Source: JAFTYO01 sp045644765 (lineage in GTDB: Bacteria > Pseudomonadota > Alphaproteobacteria > RF32 > CAG-239). Taken from it: a DNA stretch of 64,000 nucleotides. The stretch spans positions 86,046 through 150,045 of the forward strand of contig JAZRHM010000013.1 in the NCBI GenBank assembly GCA_045644765.1, given 5' to 3'. Positions 17,783-26,397 of this stretch are shown here, piece after piece (position 1 is the stretch's first letter; each line of letters starts with the position of its first letter). The notes beneath the pieces are model-generated. The model did no database searches. It saw only the letters and a list, made by a program, of their open reading frames with translations, and was not told the DNA's origin. A program made the position numbers and the translations under genes.

Positions 17783-18508
17783 TTATTTTATGAGTTGTTT
17801 TATTACATAATTTGCCATAGTCAGACCAAATATTGCTGTAATTGTCGGCAATGAACCTAAAATATTTTTTTGCCCCTTATCCGTTAAGGTTATGGCTGAA
17901 GCAGGTAAAGATATTTGCTCATCAGAAAAAACACATGTTACACGACTAATATCAACACCAAGTTTTTTTAAATTTTGCCGTACATTTCTAGCCATTGAAC
18001 AATTTTGCGTTTGATTTAATTTAACGATTTTAATGCTCTCTGTATCTGTTTTTAATGCGGCACCCATTGATGATATAAAATCAATATTCTTATCAATTAA
18101 TGCTTTTATTAACATACATTTAGGCTTTATACTATCTATCGCATCAATAACAAAATCAGGGTTGGAAGAAAGAAGCTCATCTACATTATTTTCATCAACA
18201 AACATATCTTTAATAATAACATTACAATCCGGATTAATCTCTTTGACACGCTCAAGAGCAATCTGTGTCTTTTTCTTACCGATTGTAGAGCTGAGAGCTA
18301 AAATCTGGCGGTTTATGTTTGTTTCATCAAACTCATCAAAATCTACCAAAACTAAATTACCGACACCGGAACGAGCTATCGCTTCCAATGCATAACCTCC
18401 AACGGCACCAAGACCTACAATCATCACTGTTGATGACTTAATTTTTTCCATTGCTTCATTACCCAACAAGGCAGAAGTTCTTACAAACCTATTATTTTTC
18501 ATTTTCAT
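17783..18508 (-). CDS. tcdA: tRNA threonylcarbamoyladenosine dehydratase (CsdL/TcdA), ThiF/E1 fold
   Basis: About 241 residues. The nucleotide-binding loop GLGAVGGYALEAIARSG and the acidic strand LVDFDEFDETNINRQ are the E1-like marks; later IDAIDSIKPKCMLI and PTITAIFG fit TcdA. The enzyme activates and cyclises t6A37 in ANN-decoding tRNAs to ct6A. It starts inside the end of tatD; two in-frame ATGs (18508, 18502) lie 4 and 10 bases after GGAG, and I take the first. An ATG at 18529 lies before the Shine-Dalgarno site and is unlikely. The CsdA/CsdE partners are not in the window. Confidence 0.88.
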   Translation of the reverse strand: MKMKNNRFVRTSALLGNEAMEKIKSSTVMIVGLGAVGGYALEAIARSGVGNLVLVDFDEFDETNINRQILALSSTIGKKKTQIALERVKEINPDCNVIIKDMFVDENNVDELLSSNPDFVIDAIDSIKPKCMLIKALIDKNIDFISSMGAALKTDTESIKIVKLNQTQNCSMARNVRQNLKKLGVDISRVTCVFSDEQISLPASAITLTDKGQKNILGSLPTITAIFGLTMANYVIKQLIK

Positions 18509-19211
18509 ACAACTCCATAGCATTATCATATAAAGATAATATTAAATCTTCAAGTTTTTCATTTCGTATAACAGCAATTTTCTTTACCAGCATCTCTAAA
18601 TCCGTAACATCACTTTGATACGGGGCATCTGTTTCTACGAGCATCTTTTCAACTGGAGTTTTAAGTAAAATCTCATTAGACTGCTTATTGTTAAAAATTT
18701 TTATATTAAAAGACACATACCCATTATGAGAAATTATCCGATTAAGTTGTTCAATATGTGCATTAAATGAGTGAAAAACAAAGCGTTTAGGTAATATTTG
18801 CCAGATATTTTCCATCCATACATCTGCTTTTACTGCATGAATAAGTAATGTTCTGTTATATTTTTTAGCTAAATCAATTTGAGATAGAAACACCTCTTTT
18901 TGTTCTTCATAAACCGGATTTTTTAATCTGTCAAATCCACATTCTCCAACCATAGCAGATGGATATTTTATTAAATATTTTTCAAGTTCAGTTATCCAAG
19001 TTTTACTTTTAGTGTCAACATACCACGGATGAAGTCCGAATGCAGGAACAACAATATCAGTATATTTTTCATATAATAGCGCAACTTTTTCCCAATCTTC
19101 TTGTTTTGCACTTACACAAATGCATTTCGATATTTTACCTGTTTTTAGTAAGTCAATAATATCTGCATTATCAAAATCTTGCAAATGAATATGTGTATCA
19201 AAATAAGCCAT
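18492..19211 (-). CDS. TatD-family metal-dependent deoxyribonuclease
   Basis: 239 residues with the TatD TIM-barrel marks: THIHLQ at the N-terminus (metal ligands), FGLHPWYV, GECGFDRL with the conserved Glu, HAVKA and VETDAPYQ near the end. TatD enzymes are 3'-to-5' exonucleases or deoxyribonucleases used in DNA repair. The closing codons overlap the start of tcdA, which ties the two together. Its Shine-Dalgarno GGAG lies inside the 3' arm of the terminator-like hairpin that follows elbB (see findings). Confidence 0.88.
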   Translation of the reverse strand: MAYFDTHIHLQDFDNADIIDLLKTGKISKCICVSAKQEDWEKVALLYEKYTDIVVPAFGLHPWYVDTKSKTWITELEKYLIKYPSAMVGECGFDRLKNPVYEEQKEVFLSQIDLAKKYNRTLLIHAVKADVWMENIWQILPKRFVFHSFNAHIEQLNRIISHNGYVSFNIKIFNNKQSNEILLKTPVEKMLVETDAPYQSDVTDLEMLVKKIAVIRNEKLEDLILSLYDNAMELYENEK

Positions 19212-19212
19212 A

Positions 19213-19248
19213 AAAAAATCTCCTAAATTAATAATAGGAGATTTTTTT
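19213..19248 (-). terminator. Terminator-like hairpin between elbB and tatD that contains the tatD ribosome site
   Basis: On the minus strand AAAAAATCTCCTA pairs with TAGGAGATTTTTT and is followed by T7 and then the tatD ATG. The GGAG of the stem is the only good tatD Shine-Dalgarno sequence, so the hairpin could act both as terminator and as a translation gate. Confidence 0.8.
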
Positions 19249-19263
19249 GTTTTTTAAAGCTAA

Positions 19264-19926
19264 TTAAATCAGTTTCAACAAAGCTTTTATCATATTATCA
19301 GCACCTTCGCAAACTTCTTTTATTGAATTTGCAAGCATATAGGCCGGAGTGGTAACCACTTTATGAATTTCATCAATACAAACATCTACGACATTGGTAT
19401 TCTCGTGAATAGCACCTGTCATAGCAACAGATGCTGCCACTTTTTCATCATTTCCTATTGTCACTTTTACTCCTTCAGAGCCTAAAACTTTTGCTATCAA
19501 TACAGGAGCTATACACATTGCGCCTATCGGAAGATGATTTTGATAACTATCCAAAATCGCTTTTCTGACAGATGTTTCAACCTGACAGCTTACACCGCTT
19601 ACCGAAAAATCACACCAATTTATTACGGCTCCTATCCCTCCGGGAAAAACAACTGCATCGAAATCTTTCGGATTAAATTCTTTCAAACTTTTAATATTAC
19701 CTCTTGCAATTCTGGCAGATTCTACCAATACATTTCTGTCTTCTTCTACTCTTTTGCCTGTTATATGATTTACAACCATTGCCTGATTAATATCAGGCGC
19801 AAAACATTGATAAGTACAATTTTGACAATCTATTGCAAGCATTGCGCAAGTTGTTTCATGGATTTCCGATCCGTCAGATCTTCCGCAACCGGATAATATA
19901 ATTGCAAAATGAGGATTTTTTTTCAT
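19264..19926 (-). CDS. elbB: ElbB-type glyoxalase (DJ-1/PfpI superfamily)
   Basis: 220 residues. The sequence is typical of ElbB: AIILSGCGRSDGSEIHE at the start, YQCFAPDINQ, then FDAVVFPGGIGAVINWCDF and the nucleophile region GAMCIAPVLIAK with Cys in the elbow. ElbB proteins are DJ-1-like; E. coli ElbB has glyoxalase activity and was linked to isoprenoid synthesis. The gene shares a short divergent promoter region with the M16 gene to its right. GGGCGG lies just upstream of the start. Confidence 0.92.
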   Translation of the reverse strand: MKKNPHFAIILSGCGRSDGSEIHETTCAMLAIDCQNCTYQCFAPDINQAMVVNHITGKRVEEDRNVLVESARIARGNIKSLKEFNPKDFDAVVFPGGIGAVINWCDFSVSGVSCQVETSVRKAILDSYQNHLPIGAMCIAPVLIAKVLGSEGVKVTIGNDEKVAASVAMTGAIHENTNVVDVCIDEIHKVVTTPAYMLANSIKEVCEGADNMIKALLKLI

Positions 19927-19961
19927 ATTTACCGCCCTTTTTAAAAAATTATGGTTGATTT

Positions 19962-19990
19962 ATACTATAGGGGTAATATAATACTGTCAA
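19962..19990. promoter_or_regulatory. Overlapping divergent promoters of elbB and the M16 gene
   Basis: On the minus strand TTGACA (19990-19985), 17 bases, TAGTAT (19967-19962), driving elbB. On the plus strand a TTGATT at about 19955 with TAATAC about 18 bases on could drive the M16 gene. The two sites overlap, so only one polymerase can bind at a time. Confidence 0.5.
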
Positions 19991-20016
19991 TCAAGATTTT
20001 AAATAGGATATTAAAT

Positions 20017-21273
20017 ATGCAACACCAACAAACAATTTTAGAAAACGGATTAAGAATAATTACGGCAGAACGTCCCCAAACCGAAACCGTATCTCTCGGC
20101 ATTTGGGTAAAAACCGGAGCTGCCTACGAAACACAAGAAATGAACGGAATTTCTCATTTTGTTGAACATATGGTATTCAAAGGATCAAAAAAAAGAAATT
20201 CTATACAAATTTCAGAAGAAATTGAAAATGTTGGTGGGCAAAATAATGCCTATACATCCAGAGAATTTACAGCTTTTTATGCTAAAATGCTTAAAAATGA
20301 TATGGAACTGGCTCTTGATGTTATTGCCGATTTTGTTTTGAATCCTACATTTCCCATTGAAGAAATGGAAAAAGAAAAGGAAGTTGTGGTCCAAGAAATT
20401 AAACAAGCAATTGATACTCCTGATGATGTTGTTTTTGATTATTTTCAAGAAACCGCTTTTCCGAACCAACCTATAGGAAGAACCATTTTAGGACCAAAAG
20501 AAAATGTCCGCTCATTTAATCCGGATATATTGCATTCATATATGAAAACCAATTATGCCGCTGATAACACAGTAGTTGTTGCAGTCGGAAATTTAAAACA
20601 TGATACATTTGTTCAAATGGTAAAAGATAGAATGTCTGATTATAGAGCAAAAACATCTTTTGATATTGCTCCGCAAATTTATAAAGGAGGTTTTTATAAA
20701 GAAAACCGCAAAATTGAGCAAACTCATGTATTACTTGGTTTTAATGGCATTGAATATAAAAATCCGTTATATTATCCCATAAGCATATTTTCCACAATTT
20801 TTGGTGGAGGTATGTCATCTCGATTGTTTCAAGAAATTCGTGAAAAAAGAGGATTGGTATACAGTGTATACTCTTATTGTTCATCACAAACTTCAAGCGG
20901 ACTATTCGGTATTTATGCCGGAACCTCTGCCGATCAACTGAACACCTTGATACCGGTCGTTGTTGATGAAATCAAAAAAGCAGTAAATGAAAAAGTCAGT
21001 GACAAAGAGCTAAACAGAGCAAAAGTTCAGCTTCAAGCCAGCATGCTTATGGCTCTTGAAAGTTCATCATCAACAGCTGAAGTAATTGCAAGACAAACTT
21101 TGCTTCATAACAGAGTTATACCCACAGATGAAATTGTTCAAAAAATAAACGATGTAACACGTGAAGATATACTAAACGCCGCACAAACTTTATTTTCTTC
21201 AAATCCGACATATACTTTACTTGGTGATTTAAAAATTTATCCTGATTATGACATCTTAAAACAACATTTATAA
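20017..21273 (+). CDS. M16-family processing protease (mitochondrial processing peptidase-like)
   Basis: 418 residues from the ATG at 20017 (TAGGATATTAAAT upstream); the open frame extends back to 19951 without support. The zinc motif HFVEH is at 47-51, preceded by GIWVKTGAAYET. The second-half signature EIREKRGLVYSVYSYCS is strong. There is no signal peptide, so this is the cytoplasmic type found in almost all alphaproteobacteria, close to the mitochondrial processing peptidase beta subunit. Unlike the minus-strand pair at 14-17 kb, it has both halves intact with one zinc site. Its cellular substrate is unknown. Confidence 0.92.
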   Translation: MQHQQTILENGLRIITAERPQTETVSLGIWVKTGAAYETQEMNGISHFVEHMVFKGSKKRNSIQISEEIENVGGQNNAYTSREFTAFYAKMLKNDMELALDVIADFVLNPTFPIEEMEKEKEVVVQEIKQAIDTPDDVVFDYFQETAFPNQPIGRTILGPKENVRSFNPDILHSYMKTNYAADNTVVVAVGNLKHDTFVQMVKDRMSDYRAKTSFDIAPQIYKGGFYKENRKIEQTHVLLGFNGIEYKNPLYYPISIFSTIFGGGMSSRLFQEIREKRGLVYSVYSYCSSQTSSGLFGIYAGTSADQLNTLIPVVVDEIKKAVNEKVSDKELNRAKVQLQASMLMALESSSSTAEVIARQTLLHNRVIPTDEIVQKINDVTREDILNAAQTLFSSNPTYTLLGDLKIYPDYDILKQHL

Positions 21274-21292
21274 ACGTTGATAAAAAAAGGTT

Positions 21293-21321
21293 TTGACAAT
21301 CATAAAATTTTAAAGTATATT
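21293..21321 (+). promoter_or_regulatory. Promoter of the 167-residue lipoprotein gene
   Basis: TTGACA (21293-21298), 17 bases, TATATT (21316-21321), 20 bases after the M16 stop. The leader contains CAATTATTAAC (21334-21344) and no Shine-Dalgarno sequence. Confidence 0.7.
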
Positions 21322-21363
21322 CCGAGTAACACCCAATTATTAACCAATTAATTTTTTTATCAC

Positions 21364-21867
21364 ATGAAAAGAAAAACTATTATTGTAATGATGCTTGCTG
21401 TTGCTTGCATTATGCTTGTTTCTTGCAAACAAAAGACTCAAGAAGTTCCCTATGTTGAACCAGTTTTGGAAAAAGATTTTTACGAGCCTGTCATTAAATG
21501 GGAGGTCGTAGATTACACTTCCACAACTTACAACTACTACAACGCCCCATGCGATATTGCGGCTGATTGTGTAGAAATTGTCTACGATGACTATGATCCA
21601 TATGCTTGTCCTGTTGAGATTGAGTATATTTATCAAAACGGCGATACATATACCTATATCCTTGAAGATTTCGGTATTTGGAAAAATTCTGAAGGCTCAT
21701 ACAGAATTATCGTGGATGATGATTGTACCGTTTGGGTTCAGGGACAAAATACTACCGGTAAATTTTATGAGTTCGTATTTTATGGCGACCCAAAATATAA
21801 CGGGATGAAGATTCTGCCAAACTCATATCGTAATTTACCCGCAGGAGAGATTAAATATAGGAAATAA
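21364..21867 (+). CDS. Lipoprotein of unknown function (SD-less orphan)
   Basis: 167 residues starting MKRKTIIVMMLAVACIMLVSC: a clear lipoprotein signal with lipobox LVSC at 18-21. The mature part is rich in Tyr, Asp and aromatic residues (YTSTTYNYYNAPCD, VYDDYDPYACPVEI) and holds four Cys, so it may form disulfides in the periplasm. No family was recognised. The start has no Shine-Dalgarno sequence (AATTTTTTTATCAC before ATG), unlike most genes here, and codons such as TAC, AAC and ATC are more frequent than in the neighbouring M16 gene. It faces the next orphan gene and shares a terminator with it. Confidence 0.78.
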   Translation: MKRKTIIVMMLAVACIMLVSCKQKTQEVPYVEPVLEKDFYEPVIKWEVVDYTSTTYNYYNAPCDIAADCVEIVYDDYDPYACPVEIEYIYQNGDTYTYILEDFGIWKNSEGSYRIIVDDDCTVWVQGQNTTGKFYEFVFYGDPKYNGMKILPNSYRNLPAGEIKYRK

Positions 21868-21883
21868 ACTATCTCTACTTTTT

Positions 21884-21928
21884 TAAAAAAAGAACTCTTA
21901 AAGAACAATCTTTAAGAGTTTTTTTTAA
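21884..21928. terminator. Bidirectional terminator between two convergent orphan genes
   Basis: AACTCTTAAAGA (21893-21904) and TCTTTAAGAGTT (21909-21920) around ACAA, with T runs on both strands. Confidence 0.9.
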
Positions 21929-21942
21929 ATCATTTCACGATA

Positions 21943-22620
21943 CTACTTTTTTGCAAATAATTTCCAAAAAATAGGTGTGGTCCATGCATCGTTCTTGTAG
22001 ATTTTTTTACATTTCTTACCTTTCATGGTAAACTCTATGGTCATATACTTATCTGTATATACCTTAACGTTTTCCACGTCAGAATAATTAACAAGGTTCC
22101 ATTCCTGCAAATAAAGCGTCTTTTCTTCATTGTTATAAAACGCATTTGTTGCTATTTCTTCTCCACAGTAAGTCAGTTCTAATTCGTGAAGGAGGTAGCG
22201 TTTGTTGCCTTTGTAGAGTAAAAAATCCTTTTCGAGAATAGAGTAGCCTAAATCCCAATAACCATTATAGAGCACCTGATATTCATCAAAAATTTCATCT
22301 ACGAAGTATATGTTATCTTCTGCCAAACAATAAATAAGAATTTGTTCTCTCTCATTTTTTAGCACAACATATTCTTCAGAAGCACCAAAACCTAAAAAAG
22401 TTTCACCGCAATACTTTTTTACACTGATACCGATTTGTGCCAGATATTCCTCGTTGAACTCTAATGAAATTTCATCATCATTATCAACATACTTTGAGAA
22501 AATTGCACCAAGGATATCCTCATCATTATCTTCAAAAAAAGCCATAGACTTTTTTGACAACATCTTTAGTCCGCCTCGCGCAACCAAAGAAGCATAATTC
22601 AGTTTTTCAACATTCACCAT
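21943..22620 (-). CDS. Protein of unknown function, 225 residues (SD-less orphan)
   Basis: Soluble, no signal peptide or membrane segment. Acidic first half (FFEDNDEDILGAIFSKYV, about 29-46), then several beta-like stretches (EYVVLKNEREQILIYC, LYNGYWDLGYSILEKDFL), and a basic, aromatic C-terminus (KKCKKIYKNDAWTTPIFWKL). I do not recognise the family; the middle may be a beta-rich fold. The leader before the ATG (TTAAAAATTAATGTATT) has no Shine-Dalgarno sequence. It lies behind the fabF terminator with its own promoter and converges on the lipoprotein gene. Confidence 0.72.
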   Translation of the reverse strand: MVNVEKLNYASLVARGGLKMLSKKSMAFFEDNDEDILGAIFSKYVDNDDEISLEFNEEYLAQIGISVKKYCGETFLGFGASEEYVVLKNEREQILIYCLAEDNIYFVDEIFDEYQVLYNGYWDLGYSILEKDFLLYKGNKRYLLHELELTYCGEEIATNAFYNNEEKTLYLQEWNLVNYSDVENVKVYTDKYMTIEFTMKGKKCKKIYKNDAWTTPIFWKLFAKK

Positions 22621-22649
22621 AATACATTAATTTTTAAGATTGTAGTCAC

Positions 22650-22678
22650 ATGGTAGCACTCGACAAAATATTTGTCAA
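22650..22678 (-). promoter_or_regulatory. Promoter of the 225-residue orphan gene
   Basis: On the minus strand TTGACA (22678-22673), 17 bases, TACCAT (22655-22650), beginning directly after the fabF terminator. Confidence 0.65.
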
Positions 22679-22680
22679 GT

Positions 22681-22709
22681 AAAAAAAACACCCATATGGG
22701 TGTTTTTTT
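22681..22709 (-). terminator. Terminator of acpP-fabF
   Basis: AAAAACACCCATATGGGTGTTTTT, a compact stem with T runs on both sides; its last bases abut the promoter of the next gene on the same strand. Confidence 0.88.
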
Positions 22710-22729
22710 ATAAAGGCTAATCAAAACAA

Positions 22730-23998
22730 TTATTCTTCATATTTTTTCAAAATGATAGAAGAGTTAGTTCCTCCGAAACCGAAAGAGTTTGACATAGCTG
22801 CCTTTATTTCTTTTTTCTTCGGTTTTAATGGCACTAAATCAATATCTGCAACTTCATCTTCAACATTTTCCAAGTTTAATGTCGGAGGACAAATTTGATC
22901 TCTTATTGCAAGTGCTGTATAAACAGCTTCAACAGCACCTGCTGCGCCTAATAAGTGACCGATAGCAGACTTTGTAGAAGACATTGAAACAGTTTTCATA
23001 TCTTCACCAAACAAGCGTTTAACTGCTTTAGCTTCACCTACGTCACCAGCAGGGGTTGATGTTCCGTGTGCATTAATATAGTTAATATCTTTTAATTCTA
23101 CGCCATGTTCTTTTGCGTGATCCGTAGCCATTTTCATAGCTCTGTATGCTCCATCACCTGATGGTGCCGTAATGTGATAAGCATCACCACTCATACCATA
23201 ACCTACAACTTCGGCATAAATTTTTGCACCACGTGCTTTTGCATGTTCAAGTTCTTCTAACACAACAGCACCGGCACCCTCACCCATAACAAAACCACTT
23301 CTGTTTTTATCCCAAGGACGAGATGCTTTCTCCGGAGCATCATTAAATTCTGCCGTAATAGCTTTCATACGTGCAAAGCCTGCCAAACCTAAGACATTAA
23401 CGGCAGCTTCTGCGCCACCGGCTACCATAGCATCGGCATCACCCATAGCAATCATTTTTGCAGCATCACCTATAGCATGTGTTCCTGTTGAACAAGCTGT
23501 AACACACGCATGGTTTGGTCCTTTAAGACCAAACATAATAGATAAGTTTCCGGAAATCAGGTTAATTAAGCAAGATGGAATAAAAAATGGAGAAATACGT
23601 TTTATACCGGACTCATTAAAAGATAAAGCATTTTCATAAATTGCATTCAATCCGCCAATTCCTGCACCCATCATAACGCCAAAACGAAATTGCTCTTCTT
23701 CTGTCTGAGGAATATATCCGCTATCTTTAACAGCATCTATACCTGCTGCTAAACCAAACAATATAAACTTGTCATTTTTCTTTTGATCTTTAGGAGGTAA
23801 AACATCATCAGGATTAAACTGTCCTTCTCCAGTACCGTAAGGAACTCGACCCGCAATTTGAACCGGAATATCTTTCAAATCAATATCCGTAATTTTTACC
23901 ACTCCGGATTCTGAATTTAATAAACGTTTCCAGTTGTGTTCTACACCACGTCCTAAAGGGGATACAACACCCAACCCGGTAATTACAACTCTTCTCAT
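22730..23998 (-). CDS. fabF: Beta-ketoacyl-ACP synthase II (KAS II)
   Basis: 422 residues. The catalytic triad is present: Cys in TACSTGTHA, His in NAHGTSTPAGD, His in SAIGHLLGAAGA; the closing SFGFGGTN is also typical. The enzyme condenses malonyl-ACP with acyl-ACP during fatty acid chain elongation in the cytoplasm. It follows acpP by 96 bases on the same strand, the usual acpP-fabF order. Confidence 0.97.
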   Translation of the reverse strand: MRRVVITGLGVVSPLGRGVEHNWKRLLNSESGVVKITDIDLKDIPVQIAGRVPYGTGEGQFNPDDVLPPKDQKKNDKFILFGLAAGIDAVKDSGYIPQTEEEQFRFGVMMGAGIGGLNAIYENALSFNESGIKRISPFFIPSCLINLISGNLSIMFGLKGPNHACVTACSTGTHAIGDAAKMIAMGDADAMVAGGAEAAVNVLGLAGFARMKAITAEFNDAPEKASRPWDKNRSGFVMGEGAGAVVLEELEHAKARGAKIYAEVVGYGMSGDAYHITAPSGDGAYRAMKMATDHAKEHGVELKDINYINAHGTSTPAGDVGEAKAVKRLFGEDMKTVSMSSTKSAIGHLLGAAGAVEAVYTALAIRDQICPPTLNLENVEDEVADIDLVPLKPKKKEIKAAMSNSFGFGGTNSSIILKKYEE

Positions 23999-24094
23999 AA
24001 AATAAACCTCTTTTTTTTACTTTGTTATATTCTTTGATATGAAAAAACTCGCCTGATAGCAGCGAGTTCTTAAACTTACTTTAAGCCACAAGAC

Positions 24095-24328
24095 TTACGC
24101 ATTCTTTGAAAGATAGTCAATAGCATCTTTAACTGTAAGAATTTTTTCAGCAGCATCATCAGGAATTTCGCAACCGAATTCTTCTTCAAATGCCATAACC
24201 AATTCAACAGTATCCAAGCTGTCAGCACCTAAATCGTCAATGAAGCTAGCGCTTTCAGTAACTTTAGATTCTTCAACACCTAAGTGTTCAGCAACAATCT
24301 TTTTAACGCGATTAGCGGTATCAGTCAT
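24095..24328 (-). CDS. acpP: Acyl carrier protein
   Basis: 77 residues beginning MTDTANRVKKIVAEHLG, the normal ACP length. Ser37 in DSLDTVEL receives the 4'-phosphopantetheine arm. The protein carries acyl chains for fatty acid and lipid A synthesis. The start at 24328 has GAGGT at the right distance (GAGGTTAAATAC ATG); the open frame up to 24397 is leader sequence. Acidic, as expected. Confidence 0.96.
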   Translation of the reverse strand: MTDTANRVKKIVAEHLGVEESKVTESASFIDDLGADSLDTVELVMAFEEEFGCEIPDDAAEKILTVKDAIDYLSKNA

Positions 24329-24362
24329 GTATTTAACCTCAATAAATATTAAAACAAAATTC

Positions 24363-24409
24363 AGACTAACAATTAGTCTTGATTGAGTTGTTAGCATACA
24401 ATTATATCA
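24363..24409 (-). promoter_or_regulatory. Extended -10 promoter and leader palindrome of acpP
   Basis: On the minus strand TGATATAAT (24409-24401) is a perfect extended -10 without a good -35. The expected leader holds AGACTAA-CAA-TTAGTCT (24363-24379), a 7-base-pair palindrome that could be an operator or a small hairpin. Confidence 0.45.
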
Positions 24410-24580
24410 TTTGACAAGCTTTTTTTTCATTTTACCTGCAAAAAAATTACACATTCCAACCTAAATAATTGATATTTATACATTTTACTTTGAAACAAAT
24501 TGTCATAAATAGTGCATAAAACCCTTGTTTTTTTTATTTTCAATAATACATAACAACAAAATTAACCAAAAGGAGTTAAC

Positions 24581-25504
24581 ATGAAAATAGGAATTATCGG
24601 TGCCGGAAATGTCGGAAGTGCCACAGCTTTTGCCTTGGTATTAAGAGGAATAGCAAGAGAAGTTATACTAATTGATGTTGATGAAAAAAAAGCAATTGCC
24701 GAAGCCATAGATATATCTCATGCCACAACTTTTGCATATGCAAGTGTTGTCAGGGCCGGTACATATAGCGATTTAACCTGTGCAGATGTCGTAATTATTT
24801 CAGCCGGAGCAAATCAAAAAAAAGGTGAAACTCGAATTGCTCTCATGGAAAGAAATGTTGAAATTTTAAGATCTATCATTTGCCAAATTGTACATTATGC
24901 TCCGGAAACCATAATTTTAGTTGCATCTAATCCGGTTGATATTATGACTTATTATTCATTAAAAATATCAGGTTTACCGACTCATAAAGTTTTCGGCAGC
25001 GGGACAATTCTTGATACGTCTCGTTTTAGAACCTTACTTGGTGAACACATGGGAGTTTCTTCAAAATCTATCCATGCTAACGTATTGGGAGAACATGGCG
25101 ACAGTGAGGTACTTGTATGGTCAAACGCCGATGCCGGCACTATGCCCTTAGAAACTCTCAGCAAAGAATTAAATCGAGAATTTGACTGGGAAGTAAAGGC
25201 CTATATTGACGACAACGTCAGAAATGCTGCATATAAAATCATTGAAGGTAAAGGTGCTACTTTTTACGGTATAGCTGGTGGTCTAAGTCGAATCTGCCAA
25301 GCCATAAGCACCAACGAAAATGCAATTTTAACAGTATCTTCTCTTCATGAAGAAATAGAAGGTATAAATAATGTTTGTTTGTCTCTTCCTTCAATTATCA
25401 ATAAAAACGGTATCGAAAAAGTAATTTATCCTAAACTCACGCCGGAAGAACACATCTTATTAAAATCCAGTGCCGAAAAACTGAAAGAATATATGTCATT
25501 TTAA
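24581..25504 (+). CDS. ldh: L-lactate dehydrogenase
   Basis: 307 residues with the Rossmann loop GAGNVGSATA. The substrate-specificity loop reads GANQKKGETR with Gln79, as in lactate rather than malate dehydrogenases, which carry Arg there. The catalytic His lies in LGEHGDSEV near 172. It reduces pyruvate to L-lactate with NADH, pointing to fermentation in the host. AAAAGGAG sits six bases before the ATG. It is divergent from acpP and single, with a terminator shared with the gene after it. Confidence 0.92.
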   Translation: MKIGIIGAGNVGSATAFALVLRGIAREVILIDVDEKKAIAEAIDISHATTFAYASVVRAGTYSDLTCADVVIISAGANQKKGETRIALMERNVEILRSIICQIVHYAPETIILVASNPVDIMTYYSLKISGLPTHKVFGSGTILDTSRFRTLLGEHMGVSSKSIHANVLGEHGDSEVLVWSNADAGTMPLETLSKELNREFDWEVKAYIDDNVRNAAYKIIEGKGATFYGIAGGLSRICQAISTNENAILTVSSLHEEIEGINNVCLSLPSIINKNGIEKVIYPKLTPEEHILLKSSAEKLKEYMSF

Positions 25505-25538
25505 TTATTATGTTATCTTAATTACATTCCCGTATTAC

Positions 25539-25567
25539 AAAAGAGCGATTCTTATTCTCGCTCTTTT
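25539..25567. terminator. Bidirectional terminator
   Basis: AAAAGAGCGA and TCGCTCTTTT around a 9-base loop. It ends ldh and, overlapping its last codons, the minus-strand gene to the right. Confidence 0.85.
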
Positions 25568-26292
25568 GTATTTTTTGTAACATAATTCATACTCTGAACT
25601 GTAGCAAACACATCATTGGCAATATCCGGAAAATGTCTTTGTGCCATGATTTTCATTTTTTCCATACTTTCTCCTTGTCGTGAAAAAGCATGAACCAACT
25701 TATTTAGTATAATCTTATGCTGTTCATGTTTAGTAAAATGATAATAAGAGCCGCCATTAAATAAAACTATTGCGGCTTCGCCAAAAGCATATTCTTGATG
25801 CTTTGGCTTGTTTACCTTGCATAAATCTATAAAAGAAATTTCTTCCGGTGTATAAAAAAAGTTAGAAGATTTAGATGGGTCTATTTGTAAGCCACTCTTA
25901 CATATTGCCATCCAATCTGATGCAAATTTATCAAAAAATCTCTGTGGTTTATCAGATAAATCTTTAATCTTAGAGTAATATTCATTTGAAGATTGACGAG
26001 AAAAAGATGTTTTATAAAGTTCTGTACCTTTTGCTTTTTGTTGCAACACAAAGCCTAAAAAGAATGAATTAGGAATATCTCTAACTTTTTTATATTCAAG
26101 CGTAGGAACTACAGCAACTCCCTTTGAGTTTAATTCCTTTGACTTTTCAATTACAAATTTTATATCAGATTCATAAAAAGCACCTTTAAGCAACGCATAA
26201 TCATCAAAAAAATAGCAATGGTGAGTACTACCTTGTCTATCAGCATGCTCTTTTTGTGATATTTGCGATATGTATGTATCAATAAGCGTCAT
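25552..26292 (-). CDS. Unknown protein with possible kinase-like (APH/protein kinase) fold
   Basis: 246 residues, no export signal. Several features recall a phosphotransferase core: a Lys in a beta-strand (YALLKGAF, K36), a hinge-like strand (FFLGFVLQQKAKGTEL, 77-92), a D-x5-N pattern (GLQIDPSKSSNFFYT, D138 and N144) like the catalytic loop, and FIDL (D156) where a DFG motif would be. This is a reading by eye; no glycine-rich loop is obvious, and the family was not recognised. Strong ribosome site (TTGGAGGAAAT ATG). It stands alone between ldh and an orphan gene. Confidence 0.6.
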   Translation of the reverse strand: MTLIDTYISQISQKEHADRQGSTHHCYFFDDYALLKGAFYESDIKFVIEKSKELNSKGVAVVPTLEYKKVRDIPNSFFLGFVLQQKAKGTELYKTSFSRQSSNEYYSKIKDLSDKPQRFFDKFASDWMAICKSGLQIDPSKSSNFFYTPEEISFIDLCKVNKPKHQEYAFGEAAIVLFNGGSYYHFTKHEQHKIILNKLVHAFSRQGESMEKMKIMAQRHFPDIANDVFATVQSMNYVTKNTKERE

Positions 26293-26343
26293 ATTTCCTC
26301 CAATTCTTTGATTATAGTAATATATTTTATACAGAACGTCAAA

Positions 26344-26380
26344 TAAAAAAAGCGAGAAGTTTTACCTCTCGCTTTTTTTT
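26344..26380 (-). terminator. Terminator of the 145-residue orphan gene
   Basis: AGCGAGA and TCTCGCT flanked by A6 and T8. Confidence 0.82.
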
Positions 26381-26397
26381 CCATTTTTTCAAGCAAT

